Part shown: piece after piece, positions 40,391 through 50,636 of the stretch
Layout: every line of letters starts with the position of its first letter
How positions within the stretch are numbered: position 1 is the stretch's first letter
Assembly: GCF_009712425.2 (NCBI RefSeq)
Contig: NZ_VCJR02000001.1
Coordinates: 1,616,001 to 1,680,000 of the forward strand
Reading direction: 5' to 3'
From: Aquisalinus luteolus
GTDB lineage: Bacteria; Pseudomonadota; Alphaproteobacteria; Caulobacterales; Parvularculaceae
Length of the DNA: 64,000 nucleotides
Translations under genes and position numbers: made by a program
The notes under the pieces: generated by a model
The model's database searches: none
What the model saw: only the letters and a program-made list of their open reading frames with translations
What the model was told of the DNA's origin: nothing

Positions 40391-43066
40391 TCAGTAAAGG
40401 CCGCCGAGATCGTCGTCAACGGTTTCCTCGGCATTGCTCTCATCCACATAAGTGCCGCTCATATTGCCACTGTAGGAGCCATCGATATTGTCCTCGGCCT
40501 TGAAGGCTTCGAGAATCACATCGGACTGGCCGGGCCGTGCCGGACGGCCTGTCTTGGCGTCGACACGCACGAGGCGGATGCCGGAGGGAACGCGGAACGG
40601 CAGGGCCGGTTCGTCCTTCAGCGCCTCGGCCATGAACTCGCCGAAGATCGGCGCGGCGACAATACCACCGCCCTCGCCCTGCCCCATGGAAGCCGGCAGG
40701 TCGAAGCCGACATAGATGCCGGCAGCAAGGTCGGGCGAGAAGCCGACGAACCAGGCGTCTTTATAGTCGTCCGTCGTACCGGTCTTGCCGGCGATCGGCT
40801 TGTTCGGCACAGCTTCCAGTATCCTTGTGCCAGTGCCGCGCTGAATGACGCCTTCCAGGATAGAGACCATCTGATAGGCCGTGCGAGGATCAATGACCTG
40901 GTCGCGCAAGTCAGCGACATAAGGCTCGTTCTGGCCGTCCCACTCTTCGACATTGCACTCGCCGCAGGCGCGGGTGTCGCGCTTGTAGATCGTCTCGCCA
41001 TAGCGGTTCTGGATGCGGTCGATCAGCACCGGCTCGATCCGGCGCCCGCCATTGACGAACATGGAATAGGCGGATGTCAGGCGCGGCAGGCTTGTCTCGC
41101 CCGCCCCCAGCGAAATCGCCAGTTCCCGCGGCAGCGTGTCTGATACGCCGAAGCGCTCGGCATACTCGATGATCGTATCGATGCCGACGTCCTGCGCCAG
41201 ACGCGCGGTCATGGTGTTGCGCGACTTCTCGATGCCGAGGCGCAGGGTCGATTCGCCATAGAATCGCCCGGCGATGTAGTTGCCCGGCTTCCACCAGTCA
41301 TTGCCAAGGCTCGGCGCCACGAATGGCGCATCGAGAACGATCGAGGATGGCGTATAGCCATTGTCGATCGCGGCGGCATAGACGAACGGCTTGAAGGTCG
41401 AGCCCGGCTGACGGTTGGCCTGCGTCGCGCGGTTGAACTCCGACAGGCCAAAGGAAAAACCGCCGACCATGGCGAGCACTCGGCCCGTATGCGGGTCCAT
41501 CACCAGCATGCCGCCATTGACGGCCGGCACCTGGCGCAGGGCAAACTGGCCATCGACCGTTTCCCCGGCATCGTTCACGAACGGCTCGACATAGACGACA
41601 TCACCGGTTTCAAGAACCTGGCTGAGGTTGGTTACCTGTGGGCCAAGCGCATCGACATTGACGTAGGAGCGCGCCCACGTCGCCGCTGCGAGCGGGATCG
41701 TCGCGCGCGTTCCGTCAGCCATGCCGATCGTTGCGGAACGCTGGCTGACGTCCAGCACCAGCACCAGCTGCCAGGGCGCGAGGTCTTCGGCAAACTTGTT
41801 GGCGTCGGCAAGGCGCTGGATTTCATCCTTCAGTGCCCTCTGCCATACGAAGGGGACTTCCTCGCCCTCTCGCACCTCGACATCGGCACGTTCCTCCAGG
41901 TCGGCAGGCAGGTCGAGCGTCGAGACCTCACCACGCCAGCCGTGGCGTTGGTCATAGACGACCAGCCATTTGCGGAAGGCTCGGTTGGCCGCGCGCTGCA
42001 GGCGCGGATCGAGGGTAGACCGGACTGATAACCCGCCATCGTAAAGCGCCTCGACGGAATAGCGCTCACCGACCTGGCGGCGCACTTCCTCGGCAAAATA
42101 TTCCATGTCGGACGAGCGCGCGCCGAGCGGCGGTGCGATGACGGCGCCGAGCGGCTCGGCCTGCGAGGCGTCCCGCTCCTCCTTCGTAATATGCCCATCC
42201 TCATACATCCGGTTGATGATCCAGTTGCGGCGGGCAATGGCTCGGTCTTCATTATAGACCGGGTGATAGTTACTCGGCGCCTTGGCCAGAGTGGCCAGAT
42301 AGGCAGCCTCGGCAATATCCAGTTCTTCCAATGACTTACCGAAATAATTTAGGGCAGCTGCAGCCACCCCGTAAGAGCGGTTGCCGAGATAGATTTCGTT
42401 CAGATAGAGCTCGAGTATCCGGTCCTTGGTAAAGGCTTTTTCCATGCGCCGCGCGATCAGCATCTCCTTCACCTTGCGCTCGATCTTCTGCTCGGAGGTC
42501 AGCAGAAAGTTCTTTGCGACCTGCTGGGTGATGGTCGAGCCCCCCTCAAGCGGGCGGTCGTTCAGGATGTTGGAAATGTTGTTGATGTTGGCGCGGACGA
42601 TGCCGACATAGTCGAGTCCGGAATGGTCATAGAAGCCCTTGTCCTCGGCTGAGATGAAGGCGTACTTGACCGCCGGCGACATCACTTCGACCGGTACAAA
42701 CAGGCGCCGTTCGCGCGCAAATTCGGCAACCAGCGTACCGTCGCCCGCGTGGACACGGGTCGTGACTGGCGGCTCGTACTCCTCCAGCTGCTCATAGGGC
42801 GGCAGGTCGAGGCCGGAAACATAGATAAAGGCATAGATCAGGACAGCGACACCGGCGACGGCACCAACGGCGGCAAGACCACCGATGATCTTGAGGGTCA
42901 CACGTGCCCAGCCAGGCAGCGCGGGTAGCGAAAAGCCGAAGCCGCGCTTCTCTTTCGACGCTGGCTCCTCTACAGGCCTGCTCGCGCGCAGCGGCTTGTC
43001 CGGGTCATCATAGGACGCTTGTCGTGTCTGTCCGGAAGAGATCGGAGGATTCTTTTTGTCAGTCAT
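40391..43066 (-). CDS. mrcA: Bifunctional penicillin-binding protein 1A
   Basis: 891-residue inner-membrane enzyme that polymerises and cross-links peptidoglycan. A proline/charge-rich cytosolic tail precedes a membrane helix at about 58-82. The glycosyltransferase-51 domain has its catalytic Glu in ISAEDKGFYDHSG (E141) and GGSTITQQVAKNFLLT. The transpeptidase domain has the active-site S556-K559 (GSTFKPF), the SRN motif (SRNTMTARL) and KTG (GKTGTTDDYKDAWFVG). A PBP1A OB-like region lies between the two. The acidic C-terminal tail is unremarkable. Its gene lies between the amidase and prfB genes. Confidence 0.95.
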   Translation of the reverse strand: MTDKKNPPISSGQTRQASYDDPDKPLRASRPVEEPASKEKRGFGFSLPALPGWARVTLKIIGGLAAVGAVAGVAVLIYAFIYVSGLDLPPYEQLEEYEPPVTTRVHAGDGTLVAEFARERRLFVPVEVMSPAVKYAFISAEDKGFYDHSGLDYVGIVRANINNISNILNDRPLEGGSTITQQVAKNFLLTSEQKIERKVKEMLIARRMEKAFTKDRILELYLNEIYLGNRSYGVAAAALNYFGKSLEELDIAEAAYLATLAKAPSNYHPVYNEDRAIARRNWIINRMYEDGHITKEERDASQAEPLGAVIAPPLGARSSDMEYFAEEVRRQVGERYSVEALYDGGLSVRSTLDPRLQRAANRAFRKWLVVYDQRHGWRGEVSTLDLPADLEERADVEVREGEEVPFVWQRALKDEIQRLADANKFAEDLAPWQLVLVLDVSQRSATIGMADGTRATIPLAAATWARSYVNVDALGPQVTNLSQVLETGDVVYVEPFVNDAGETVDGQFALRQVPAVNGGMLVMDPHTGRVLAMVGGFSFGLSEFNRATQANRQPGSTFKPFVYAAAIDNGYTPSSIVLDAPFVAPSLGNDWWKPGNYIAGRFYGESTLRLGIEKSRNTMTARLAQDVGIDTIIEYAERFGVSDTLPRELAISLGAGETSLPRLTSAYSMFVNGGRRIEPVLIDRIQNRYGETIYKRDTRACGECNVEEWDGQNEPYVADLRDQVIDPRTAYQMVSILEGVIQRGTGTRILEAVPNKPIAGKTGTTDDYKDAWFVGFSPDLAAGIYVGFDLPASMGQGEGGGIVAAPIFGEFMAEALKDEPALPFRVPSGIRLVRVDAKTGRPARPGQSDVILEAFKAEDNIDGSYSGNMSGTYVDESNAEETVDDDLGGLY

Positions 43067-43244
43067 GCCCTGTCTACACCAGCAAGTATCGGCTTAATCA
43101 ATCATGGCCAGCTCTATCTGAACTGGCGCAAGGGTGGCAGCAGCCGTCTGCGAATACCAGTCCCCAACACTTCCTCTAGCCGAAAAAAACGGCATGAGCG
43201 AGGCTGAACACACCGGATGAGGAAAGCGTAAGAAAAACAGGACT

Positions 43245-44771
43245 TCAGCGAGCGCCATCGACCAGAGACGCATGACGCACAGGGGGCAAGGTCGCCATGT
43301 AGTCGTCTATCGCATCGGCGACATAGGTCATAGCGCCCTTGCGCCACTCTTCCCTGATCAGGTTGGCTTCATCATGGATATTGCTCATGAAGCCCAGCTC
43401 CAGCAGCACAGCCGGTACGTCAGGCGCCAGAAGAACCTTCAGATTATCCTGGCGATGGGTGTTGTTGACCATCGGCACCCGACCGTTCAGATGCTCGATC
43501 AGGTGATTGGCAAGCATCGCCGACTGTTCCTGCACACGCGACATGGACAGATCGGCAACGATCTGGCCGATATCGGAATCAAGGGTCGAGAGGTCGACAT
43601 TGGCGACGACCGATTCGCCATTTCTGACGCCCTGAGTGATCTGGTTGGCGAGGCGAAGGTCGCCCTTCTTGGACAGGGTATAGACCGAGGCACCGCGCAC
43701 ACCGGCATTGGCAATCGAATCGGCATGGATGGAGATGAAGAGGTCTGCCGCTTCCTTGGACAAGCGCGGCATACGGTCTTCCAGTTCGATTTTCACATCC
43801 GTGTCGCGGGTCATGACGACCTGATAACCGCGCGCGGTAAGAATGTTCTTGAGCTGCTGGGCCGCAGCAAGGGTTACGGTCTTCTCGTAATTGCCGTTCT
43901 GGCCGATGGCACCCGGGTCCCTGCCACCATGGCCGGCATCGATGATCACCTTGCGGCCATTACCGCCGTTCCGCATGCTGGCGGTTCGAGTTTCTTTTTG
44001 GGCGCTGTTGGGAGCCGGCTTTTGTGCCAGCACGCTCGGCTTGATACGTGGGACGGGCAGATTGTCGAGCGCGGTAAAACTCTGGGCACTGGCCAGAGCG
44101 GCCTTTGCTATTTGCTCGTCATCGCTCTGATTGTGCTGTATTTTTTCTTGTTCTTCAGGTAGCTTCACAGCCTCATCGACTTTCGCCATCACAGCCGGCT
44201 CACCTTCTATGACAGGGTCCAGTCGCACACCGCCACGCATGGGTCCATATTCCATAGACAGCTTGGTGGAAAAAGCCGATTCAGACGCATTCGTCATGTC
44301 GATGACCAGTCGGTAGTGGCCTGTATCGCCCTTCGGATCGATCAGGAAAACCGCATGGGGCACAGATGTGCGGGTGAGATCGAAAGACAGGGTCGCGAGG
44401 CCGTCTTCGCTGCCGCTATAGGCATAGGTGCCGATATGGCCGATCCCCTCGCCCGCGCCAGCCTCGAAGCCGCCAATGTCGAACGCGGCCTGATCGATTT
44501 CCAGCGCCAGCTGCTTGCCGCCCTCAGGCGTGCGGCGCAGGAAGGCACGGTAATGGGGATCTGTCGTGATATCGAGTACGATACGGGTGCGCCCGTTTTC
44601 GCCGAGGCCGAAGCGCACATCGAACACTTCCGGGCCGTTTGCGGCCTGTGCCAGGGTGAAAACCATCGAGGATACGACACCGGCAACCGCCGCCATCAGT
44701 AACACGATGGCACGGGCCAGCCCTTGCGGGAGCCGTATGGTAGAAGCAATCATCATTAACGCCGGGACCAT
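43245..44771 (-). CDS. amiC: N-acetylmuramoyl-L-alanine amidase with AMIN domain
   Basis: 508-residue periplasmic amidase that cuts the sugar-peptide bond of peptidoglycan, mainly during cell separation. A hydrophobic leader (AIVLLMAAVAGVVSSMVFTLAQA) precedes an AMIN targeting domain at about 45-150 (VFDVRFGLGENGRTRIVLD). The amidase-3 domain follows, with zinc ligands in VIIDAGHGGRDPGA, the Glu in NGNYEKTV, SIHADS, and LELGFMSN carrying the catalytic Glu. A Q/E-rich linker joins them. The start at 44771 is uncertain; ATGs at 44756 and 44753 are alternatives and none has a strong ribosome binding site. Confidence 0.93.
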   Translation of the reverse strand: MVPALMMIASTIRLPQGLARAIVLLMAAVAGVVSSMVFTLAQAANGPEVFDVRFGLGENGRTRIVLDITTDPHYRAFLRRTPEGGKQLALEIDQAAFDIGGFEAGAGEGIGHIGTYAYSGSEDGLATLSFDLTRTSVPHAVFLIDPKGDTGHYRLVIDMTNASESAFSTKLSMEYGPMRGGVRLDPVIEGEPAVMAKVDEAVKLPEEQEKIQHNQSDDEQIAKAALASAQSFTALDNLPVPRIKPSVLAQKPAPNSAQKETRTASMRNGGNGRKVIIDAGHGGRDPGAIGQNGNYEKTVTLAAAQQLKNILTARGYQVVMTRDTDVKIELEDRMPRLSKEAADLFISIHADSIANAGVRGASVYTLSKKGDLRLANQITQGVRNGESVVANVDLSTLDSDIGQIVADLSMSRVQEQSAMLANHLIEHLNGRVPMVNNTHRQDNLKVLLAPDVPAVLLELGFMSNIHDEANLIREEWRKGAMTYVADAIDDYMATLPPVRHASLVDGAR

Positions 44772-45285
44772 GTTTACTAGCTGAATCCTGAATTTGCTAG
44801 GCGCACAATGCCCTGAGTCTCATTCACAGGACCCGAAAATTAACGATAGTGGAAACTTCGTTAACACCGCCTTAACACCTTGCAAACGGGTCGATGATAA
44901 TGTCAGGACAGGATAAAATTGTTCTATTGTGCTTTAGGGCGATGTAGGGCAATTTGTCGAGATGAGTTTCCAAGCTGGGCGCAAACGATGAGTTGCTCCC
45001 TGCACGGGATGAACGGTCGCAGGTTCCGACGGCCGCGCGGCGCTCTTAAGCGCGCGAACAGGACACACAGAATCCAACCGGGGCCGGTCCATCTCGGTCA
45101 GGCTCCCACAGGGAATAGCTTTAGACCCGCCATGATTTCTCCCGCCACAGACATGCTGCAGACCGAGGCCCCGCTGATGCGGAGCGCTGCTGCGCATGCG
45201 CTTTTGCGCCCTGTGTTCCGGAGCCATGGCCATAACACGACCAGCCGCGAGCCGGAGCCGGCCGCGCGCTGCGGAGCTCAATTAC
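44772..45285. other. Divergent region upstream of rne with candidate promoter (44872-44901, plus)
   Basis: 514 bp between the amidase and rne start codons. TTAACA (44872-44877) and GATAAT (44896-44901) are 18 bp apart on the plus strand and could start an rne transcript with about 380 bp of leader. GC-rich complementary blocks near 45035-45055 and 45260-45275 could fold. RNase E genes often carry long leaders that the enzyme itself cleaves for autoregulation; that is family knowledge, not shown here. No credible gene is present. Confidence 0.4.
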
Positions 45286-48003
45286 ATGCCCAAGAAAATG
45301 CTTATCGATGCGAGCCACCGGGAAGAGACCCGTGTGGCGGTCATCTCCAACGGAAAAGTCGAAGACTTTGATTTTGAATCTGAATCAAGAAAGCCGCTAA
45401 GAGGAAACATCTATCTCGCCCGGGTTACCCGGGTCGAACCGTCGCTCCAGGCCGCCTTTGTCGAATATGGCGGCAACCGGCACGGCTTCCTCGCCTTCTC
45501 CGAAATCCATTCTGACTACTACCAGATCCCGGTTTCCGACCGCGACATCCTGCGCAAGGCTGAGGAACTGGAGGCCGAACTCGCCGCACAGATGGTCGCC
45601 GAGGAACAGGAAGACCTCGATCTCGATGACGATAGCTTCGACGACGAGGATTCTGGCGACACATCTTCCGGCAAGGCCGACAAGTCAGGCGATGCCGAGG
45701 ACGCATCTGACGATGACGATGATGATTCGGATGCCGATATCGAACTAGTCGACACCTCGAACGAAGAAGTCGAGAGCCTCGGTGACGACGACGAAGACGG
45801 CTATAACGACGATGACAGCTACAAGGACCGCGCCGCCCTGATCGCCGATGCGACCAGCGAGGAAGCCAGCGAAGCTGTCGATGATGAAAACGACGACAGT
45901 GATTCCGTCAAAGGAAAATCTAAGGCGAAGCCGGAGAAAAGCCTCGAGGAGCGCTATCGCGAAGCCCGCCGTGAGCGCGTCAGGCTCTTGCGCAACTATC
46001 GCATCCAGGAAGTCATCAAGCGTCGCCAGATCCTGCTCGTTCAGGTCGTCAAGGAAGAGCGCGGCAACAAGGGTGCGGCGCTGACCACCTATCTGTCGCT
46101 CGCTGGCCGCTATTGCGTGCTGATGCCGAACACCTCCCGCGGTGGCGGCATCTCCCGCAAGATCACCAATGGCGCCGACCGCAAGCGCCTGCGCAAGACC
46201 ATGAGCGAGCTGGAGATCCCGCCTGGCCTCGGGCTGATCATCCGCACCGCCGGGTCGAAGCGCACGAAATCCGAGATCAAGCGCGATTACGACTACCTTC
46301 TCAGGCTGTGGGAGAACATCCGCGACCTGACACTGCGCTCCATCGCGCCGTGCCTCATCTATGAGGAAGCGAGCCTGATCAAGCGCGCGATTCGCGATCT
46401 CTATGACAAGGACATCTCTTCGATCCTGGTCCAGGGCGAAGCGGGCTATCGCGAGGCCAAGGACTTCATGAAGATGCTCATGCCGTCCCACGCCAAGAAC
46501 GTGCAGCCCTATCGCGACCAGGTGCCCATGTTCCTGGCGACAAAGACCGAGCAGCAGCTCGATGAAATGTACCAGCCGGTCGTGAAGCTGAAATCGGGCG
46601 GCTATCTCGTCATCCAGCAGACCGAGGCGCTGATCTCCATCGACGTCAACTCGGGCAAGGCCACGAAGGAGCGCAATATCGAGGCGACGGCGCTGAAGAC
46701 GAACTGCGAGGCTGCTGTCGAGGTTGCCCGCCAGTGCCGCCTGCGCGACCTTGCCGGTCTCGTCGTGGTCGACTTCATCGACATGGAGGAGAACCGCAAC
46801 AACCGTACGGTCGAGAAAAAGCTGAAAGACGCGATGAAAACCGACAGGGCCCGGATCCAGCTCGGTCGTATATCGACCTTCGGCCTTCTGGAAATGTCGC
46901 GCCAGCGCCGCCGCTCCGGCATTGTTGACGGTACGACACGCCAGTGCCCGACCTGTCATGGCGCCGGGGCGATCCGCTCCCATGAAATGGCGGCCCTGCG
47001 CATCCTGCGCTCGATCGAGGAAGAGGCCCTTGCCGGTCGTGCCGGTGTCATCGCCGCATCGACCTCGACCGAAGTCGCCCTCTATATCCTCAACAACAAG
47101 CGCGAATGGCTGAACCGGATCGAGGAAACCTATGCCCTTACGATCGAGATCAATGCCGATCCGGACAAGGCGGGCGATACCTACGAGATCGAGAAGCGCG
47201 GCCCTGCCCGCGAGATGCCGGCTCGCGCCGCTGTGGTCACTGCGGACCTTGCAGAGATGGACGAGCCTGAGGCAGATGCCGTGGACGAGGAGGAAGACGA
47301 CACCTCCTCCGATGATAGTGACGAAGACAGTGGCGATGAAAAACCGCGCCGTCGCCGTCGCCGTCGCGGACGCGGAAAATCCTCCGGCGACAATGCCGAG
47401 GCTCGTGGCGACAAGCCATCTTCCGACTCTGACAGCGATGAGGAAGAAGAAGAAAAATCCAGCAAAAACAATGGCTCATCGGACGATGATAATGAGGATG
47501 GTGGCGGTCGCCGTCGTCGTCGCAGGGGTCGTCGTGGCGGTCGCCGCAACCGCAAACGGAACAGCGACACCGAGGCTGGGTCTGATGACAAGACTGACAA
47601 TGACGGCCAGAAAGATGCCGCATCGGAAGACACGGCCGAAAAGGCAGCCGTGACGGAACCAGCTGAAGCATCCTCCGATGATGACCCTGCCAGCAAGCCG
47701 GCCAATGATGCCAATGGTGATGCCAGCGGTCATGAAGAGAGCGTTGAAAAGGCGGCTGTAGCGGAAGAGCAAAAGCCGGAGCCGACAGCAGAACCGGAAG
47801 ACAAGGCCCCGGTAACAAATCCGGATGCCGAGCCTGAACAGGCCGCGGCAGCCTCAACCGAGGACGATGTCTCTCCAGCGGGTTCTGAGCCGGAAGAAAA
47901 GAGCGAAGAAAAGAGCACTGCCAGCCCGACAGCCGGTAATGACGACGACGACGACCGTCCAAAACGGACCGGTTGGTGGCAGCGCGCGCTTGGCAAGGAC
48001 TGA
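45286..48003 (+). CDS. rne: Ribonuclease E
   Basis: 905-residue endoribonuclease and RNA-degradosome scaffold. The start at 45286 gives the family N-terminus MPKKMLIDASHREETRVAVI; the frame extending to 45196 is arginine-rich and non-homologous. The S1 domain is split by a highly acidic Asp/Ser/Glu-rich insert (about residues 98-235), common in alphaproteobacterial RNase E. Catalytic aspartates are D453 (ISIDVNSGK) and D496 (VVDFIDME), and the zinc-link is CPTC (554-557). These are all about 150 residues later than in E. coli, which measures the insert. The C-terminal third is disordered, with Arg clusters (PRRRRRRRG) and acidic stretches that bind RNA and partners. Confidence 0.96.
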   Translation: MPKKMLIDASHREETRVAVISNGKVEDFDFESESRKPLRGNIYLARVTRVEPSLQAAFVEYGGNRHGFLAFSEIHSDYYQIPVSDRDILRKAEELEAELAAQMVAEEQEDLDLDDDSFDDEDSGDTSSGKADKSGDAEDASDDDDDDSDADIELVDTSNEEVESLGDDDEDGYNDDDSYKDRAALIADATSEEASEAVDDENDDSDSVKGKSKAKPEKSLEERYREARRERVRLLRNYRIQEVIKRRQILLVQVVKEERGNKGAALTTYLSLAGRYCVLMPNTSRGGGISRKITNGADRKRLRKTMSELEIPPGLGLIIRTAGSKRTKSEIKRDYDYLLRLWENIRDLTLRSIAPCLIYEEASLIKRAIRDLYDKDISSILVQGEAGYREAKDFMKMLMPSHAKNVQPYRDQVPMFLATKTEQQLDEMYQPVVKLKSGGYLVIQQTEALISIDVNSGKATKERNIEATALKTNCEAAVEVARQCRLRDLAGLVVVDFIDMEENRNNRTVEKKLKDAMKTDRARIQLGRISTFGLLEMSRQRRRSGIVDGTTRQCPTCHGAGAIRSHEMAALRILRSIEEEALAGRAGVIAASTSTEVALYILNNKREWLNRIEETYALTIEINADPDKAGDTYEIEKRGPAREMPARAAVVTADLAEMDEPEADAVDEEEDDTSSDDSDEDSGDEKPRRRRRRRGRGKSSGDNAEARGDKPSSDSDSDEEEEEKSSKNNGSSDDDNEDGGGRRRRRRGRRGGRRNRKRNSDTEAGSDDKTDNDGQKDAASEDTAEKAAVTEPAEASSDDDPASKPANDANGDASGHEESVEKAAVAEEQKPEPTAEPEDKAPVTNPDAEPEQAAAASTEDDVSPAGSEPEEKSEEKSTASPTAGNDDDDDRPKRTGWWQRALGKD

Positions 48004-48032
48004 TATTTCCTTGACCGGACGAATTCATGCGA

Positions 48033-48064
48033 AAGGCCTTCCCCCACCGGGAAGGCCTTTTTCA
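48033..48064 (+). terminator. Intrinsic terminator after rne
   Basis: AAGGCCTTCCC and GGGAAGGCCTT form an 11-bp stem with a five-base loop, followed by five T residues. It lies 30 bp past the rne stop codon and separates rne from the M48 gene. Confidence 0.92.
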
Positions 48065-48159
48065 TTGCAGCAGTTTAACCTGACGACTTTAGGCAAATGT
48101 TCGATTTTCGACACAATCGGGCCTAGACTGGCCTGAAGCAGCAAGGGCAAGACCACCGC

Positions 48160-49590
48160 ATGATAGCTTCCAGACTCGCGAAACTTTTGAAGATCACCGC
48201 CGCAGCGGGGATGGCGCAATTGATGCTGATGGCATCGGCCCATGCGCAGTCGGCCCTTCGCGATGCCGAGATAGAGCAATTCCTGTCCGACTATTCCCTG
48301 CCCCTGTTCGAGGCCGCGGGCCTGCCTGCGGAGCAGATCGAGATCCACATCATCGGCAGCCCCGACCTGAACGCCGCTGCAGGCAACCTCCACATGTTCG
48401 TGTTTACCGGCCTGATCACGGAGGCCGACGTACCTAACCAGATCGAAGGCGTCATCGCCCACGAGGCCGGCCACATCGCCGGCGGGCACAGCCAGCGCAC
48501 CCAGGAAGCGATCCAGAGTGCAACGCGACCCATGATGATGTCGCTGGTGCTCGGTACCGTCGCGATCCTCGCCGGCGCGCCCGATGCCGGCATGGGGCTG
48601 ATCGGCCTCGGCCAGCAGGTCGGCACGTCAAATTTCCTGCGCTATTCGCGCGGCCAGGAATCAAGCGCCGACCAGGCCGGGCTTGCCTATCTCGAGGCCA
48701 CCGGCACGTCCGGCAAGGGCCTGATCGATTTCTTCCGCAAGCTGCGCAACCAGCAGCTCATCTCGTCCTATTACGATCGCGCCCAGTACTATTCGACCCA
48801 CCCGATGGCCAATGACCGGATGAGCATCTTGGAGCGCAAGGTGAAGGAGTCGCCCTATTACGAGGTCGAGGACACCGAGGAAGAAATCCAGCGCCTGCGC
48901 ATGATCCAGGCCAAGATCAACGGCTTCATGCTCGATCCTCAGGCGACGATGCGCAAATACCCGCTTTCGGATCAGTCCAGGCCGGCCCGCTACGCCCGTG
49001 CCGTTGCCTATTACCGCGATGCGCAGCTGGACAAGGCGCTGACCGAGATCGACCGCCTGCTGGAAGAGGAGCCGGAGAACCCGTTCTTCTTCGAGCTCAA
49101 AGGCCAGATGCTGTTCGAGCACGGCAGGATCAGCGAATCCATCGAGCCGCACCGCAAGTCGACCGAACTGGCGCCGCAATATGCCCTGCTGAAGATCAAC
49201 CTCGCCCGCGCCCTGGTCGCGACGGAAAACCGCGAACTCAACGGGCAGGCCATCGACATTCTCAAACTGGCGCTCAACATGGAGAAGGACAATTACTTCG
49301 GCTGGACCGAGCTTGCCCGCGCCTACAGCAACCAAGGCGATGACACCATGGCCTCGCTGGCAACGGCGGAGGCCTATTTCCATGTCGGCGCCCCGCATCT
49401 GGCCCATCGCTTTGCCACCCGCGCACTCGACAAGCTGCCCGAGCAGACGGTCGAATGGCGCCAGGCCAGCGACATCGTCAATGCAACGCGTGACGACGCC
49501 CTGCGCTACCAGCGCAACAATCCGGACAGCAATCGCCCGGGCCGTTTCAGCATTTCCGGTGACACCTCCCTGCCCGCCTATCGCCGCTAG
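48160..49590 (+). CDS. Periplasmic M48 metallopeptidase with TPR domain (BepA-like)
   Basis: 476-residue exported zinc protease. A signal peptide (to about residue 30, MASAHAQ) precedes the M48 domain with HEAGH (H101, E102, H105), followed by GGHSQRTQEA and RGQESSADQAGLAYL, where the Glu/Asp ligands lie. From about residue 270 the chain is helical with TPR-like repeats (YARAVAYYRDAQLDKALTEI, FELKGQMLFEHGRISES). BepA of E. coli has the same order and controls assembly or degradation of outer-membrane proteins such as LptD. With the many TBDRs encoded here this quality-control role is plausible. It may be co-transcribed with the DsbA-like gene. Confidence 0.92.
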   Translation: MIASRLAKLLKITAAAGMAQLMLMASAHAQSALRDAEIEQFLSDYSLPLFEAAGLPAEQIEIHIIGSPDLNAAAGNLHMFVFTGLITEADVPNQIEGVIAHEAGHIAGGHSQRTQEAIQSATRPMMMSLVLGTVAILAGAPDAGMGLIGLGQQVGTSNFLRYSRGQESSADQAGLAYLEATGTSGKGLIDFFRKLRNQQLISSYYDRAQYYSTHPMANDRMSILERKVKESPYYEVEDTEEEIQRLRMIQAKINGFMLDPQATMRKYPLSDQSRPARYARAVAYYRDAQLDKALTEIDRLLEEEPENPFFFELKGQMLFEHGRISESIEPHRKSTELAPQYALLKINLARALVATENRELNGQAIDILKLALNMEKDNYFGWTELARAYSNQGDDTMASLATAEAYFHVGAPHLAHRFATRALDKLPEQTVEWRQASDIVNATRDDALRYQRNNPDSNRPGRFSISGDTSLPAYRR

Positions 49591-49718
49591 ATTTCGAGAA
49601 GACGTTTCGCGCTGCCGCTATGCGCCTGACTTCTCCGTGAATGGCGCAAAGAAGGCTTTCCTTTATCCGGCAAGCCGGTACACACTGCCTGCCTGATCCC
49701 GAATTCCAGAGAGTTTCG

Positions 49719-50504
49719 ATGACCTACAAGACCGCCCTTCTTACCGCTGCCGCCATTGTTGCCGCTGGTGCCCTTGGCTATTCGCTCATGTCCTCCGGCA
49801 CGGCGCAACAGGACATTGCGGGCAAGGACCGCGAGGCGATCGAACAGATCATCCGGGAGTATCTTGTCGAGAACCCACAGGTGGTGATCGATGCACTCGA
49901 CCGCTACAACGAGCTTGAGGCCCTGCGCGCCGAGGCCGAAGCGATGGCCGGTCTCGACGTCCACCTCGCAACGCTTATCAGCAGCGAGGATGCCTATGCC
50001 GATGGCGCCTCCGTCGAGGACGCAAAAGTCTATGTCGTAGAGCTCTTCGACTATCATTGCGGCTTCTGCAAACAGGCCACGGACTATGTCTATGACCTGC
50101 TGGCCGAGGAGGATGACGTTCGCGTTGTCTTCCGCGAACTGCCGATCCTGCGCGAGGAATCCGACTATGCCGCAATGGCCGCCCTCGCTGCCCGTGACCA
50201 GGGCAAATATCGCGACTTGCACTTCGCCATGATGAACGCCTCCGGCATCCTGACCAGGGAGCGTATCGCAAAGATCGCAGCCGATAACGGCATCGACGTC
50301 GAGGCGATGGAAGACAGGATAGACGAAGCTGAATACACAGATGTTCTCGGCCGAACCCGGAATATCGCGATCGATATCGGCGTGACCGGCACTCCGGCTT
50401 TCGTCGTTGCTTCTGCAGACGGAAGCTATTCGCGCATGATCGGCGGATGGCAGCCTGAGACGCTTTCAGAAAGTATCGAGGAAGCCCGCAAGGCAGGCAT
50501 CTGA
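49719..50504 (+). CDS. DsbA-family thiol:disulfide oxidoreductase (ScsC-like)
   Basis: 261-residue exported thioredoxin-fold protein. An N-terminal membrane or signal segment (TALLTAAAIVAAGALGYSLM) is followed by a charged helix (REAIEQIIREYLVENPQVVIDAL) that in ScsC-type proteins drives oligomerisation. The active site is C114-G-F-C117 (YHCGFCKQA), and the cis-proline loop is GVTGTPAFVV. DsbA enzymes usually have CPHC; CGFC together with the helix suggests a disulfide isomerase or reductase role. It starts 128 bp after the M48 gene, so both may serve folding of envelope proteins. Confidence 0.9.
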   Translation: MTYKTALLTAAAIVAAGALGYSLMSSGTAQQDIAGKDREAIEQIIREYLVENPQVVIDALDRYNELEALRAEAEAMAGLDVHLATLISSEDAYADGASVEDAKVYVVELFDYHCGFCKQATDYVYDLLAEEDDVRVVFRELPILREESDYAAMAALAARDQGKYRDLHFAMMNASGILTRERIAKIAADNGIDVEAMEDRIDEAEYTDVLGRTRNIAIDIGVTGTPAFVVASADGSYSRMIGGWQPETLSESIEEARKAGI

Positions 50505-50636
50505 AGCCTGTTAGCTGACTGGCATTATCTTTCAATTTCATCGACTGAATTGACGTATAAGGACGGTTCGTCACAGCATTTGTGCGTTCGTCGCTTTCTC
50601 CATACCGCTTATCGTTCTTCTGCGGACTTCATGGAA

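Noticed and set aside
45196-45285. N-terminal extension of RNase E
   Set aside because: Arg-rich and unlike the family, which begins at MPKKMLIDAS.
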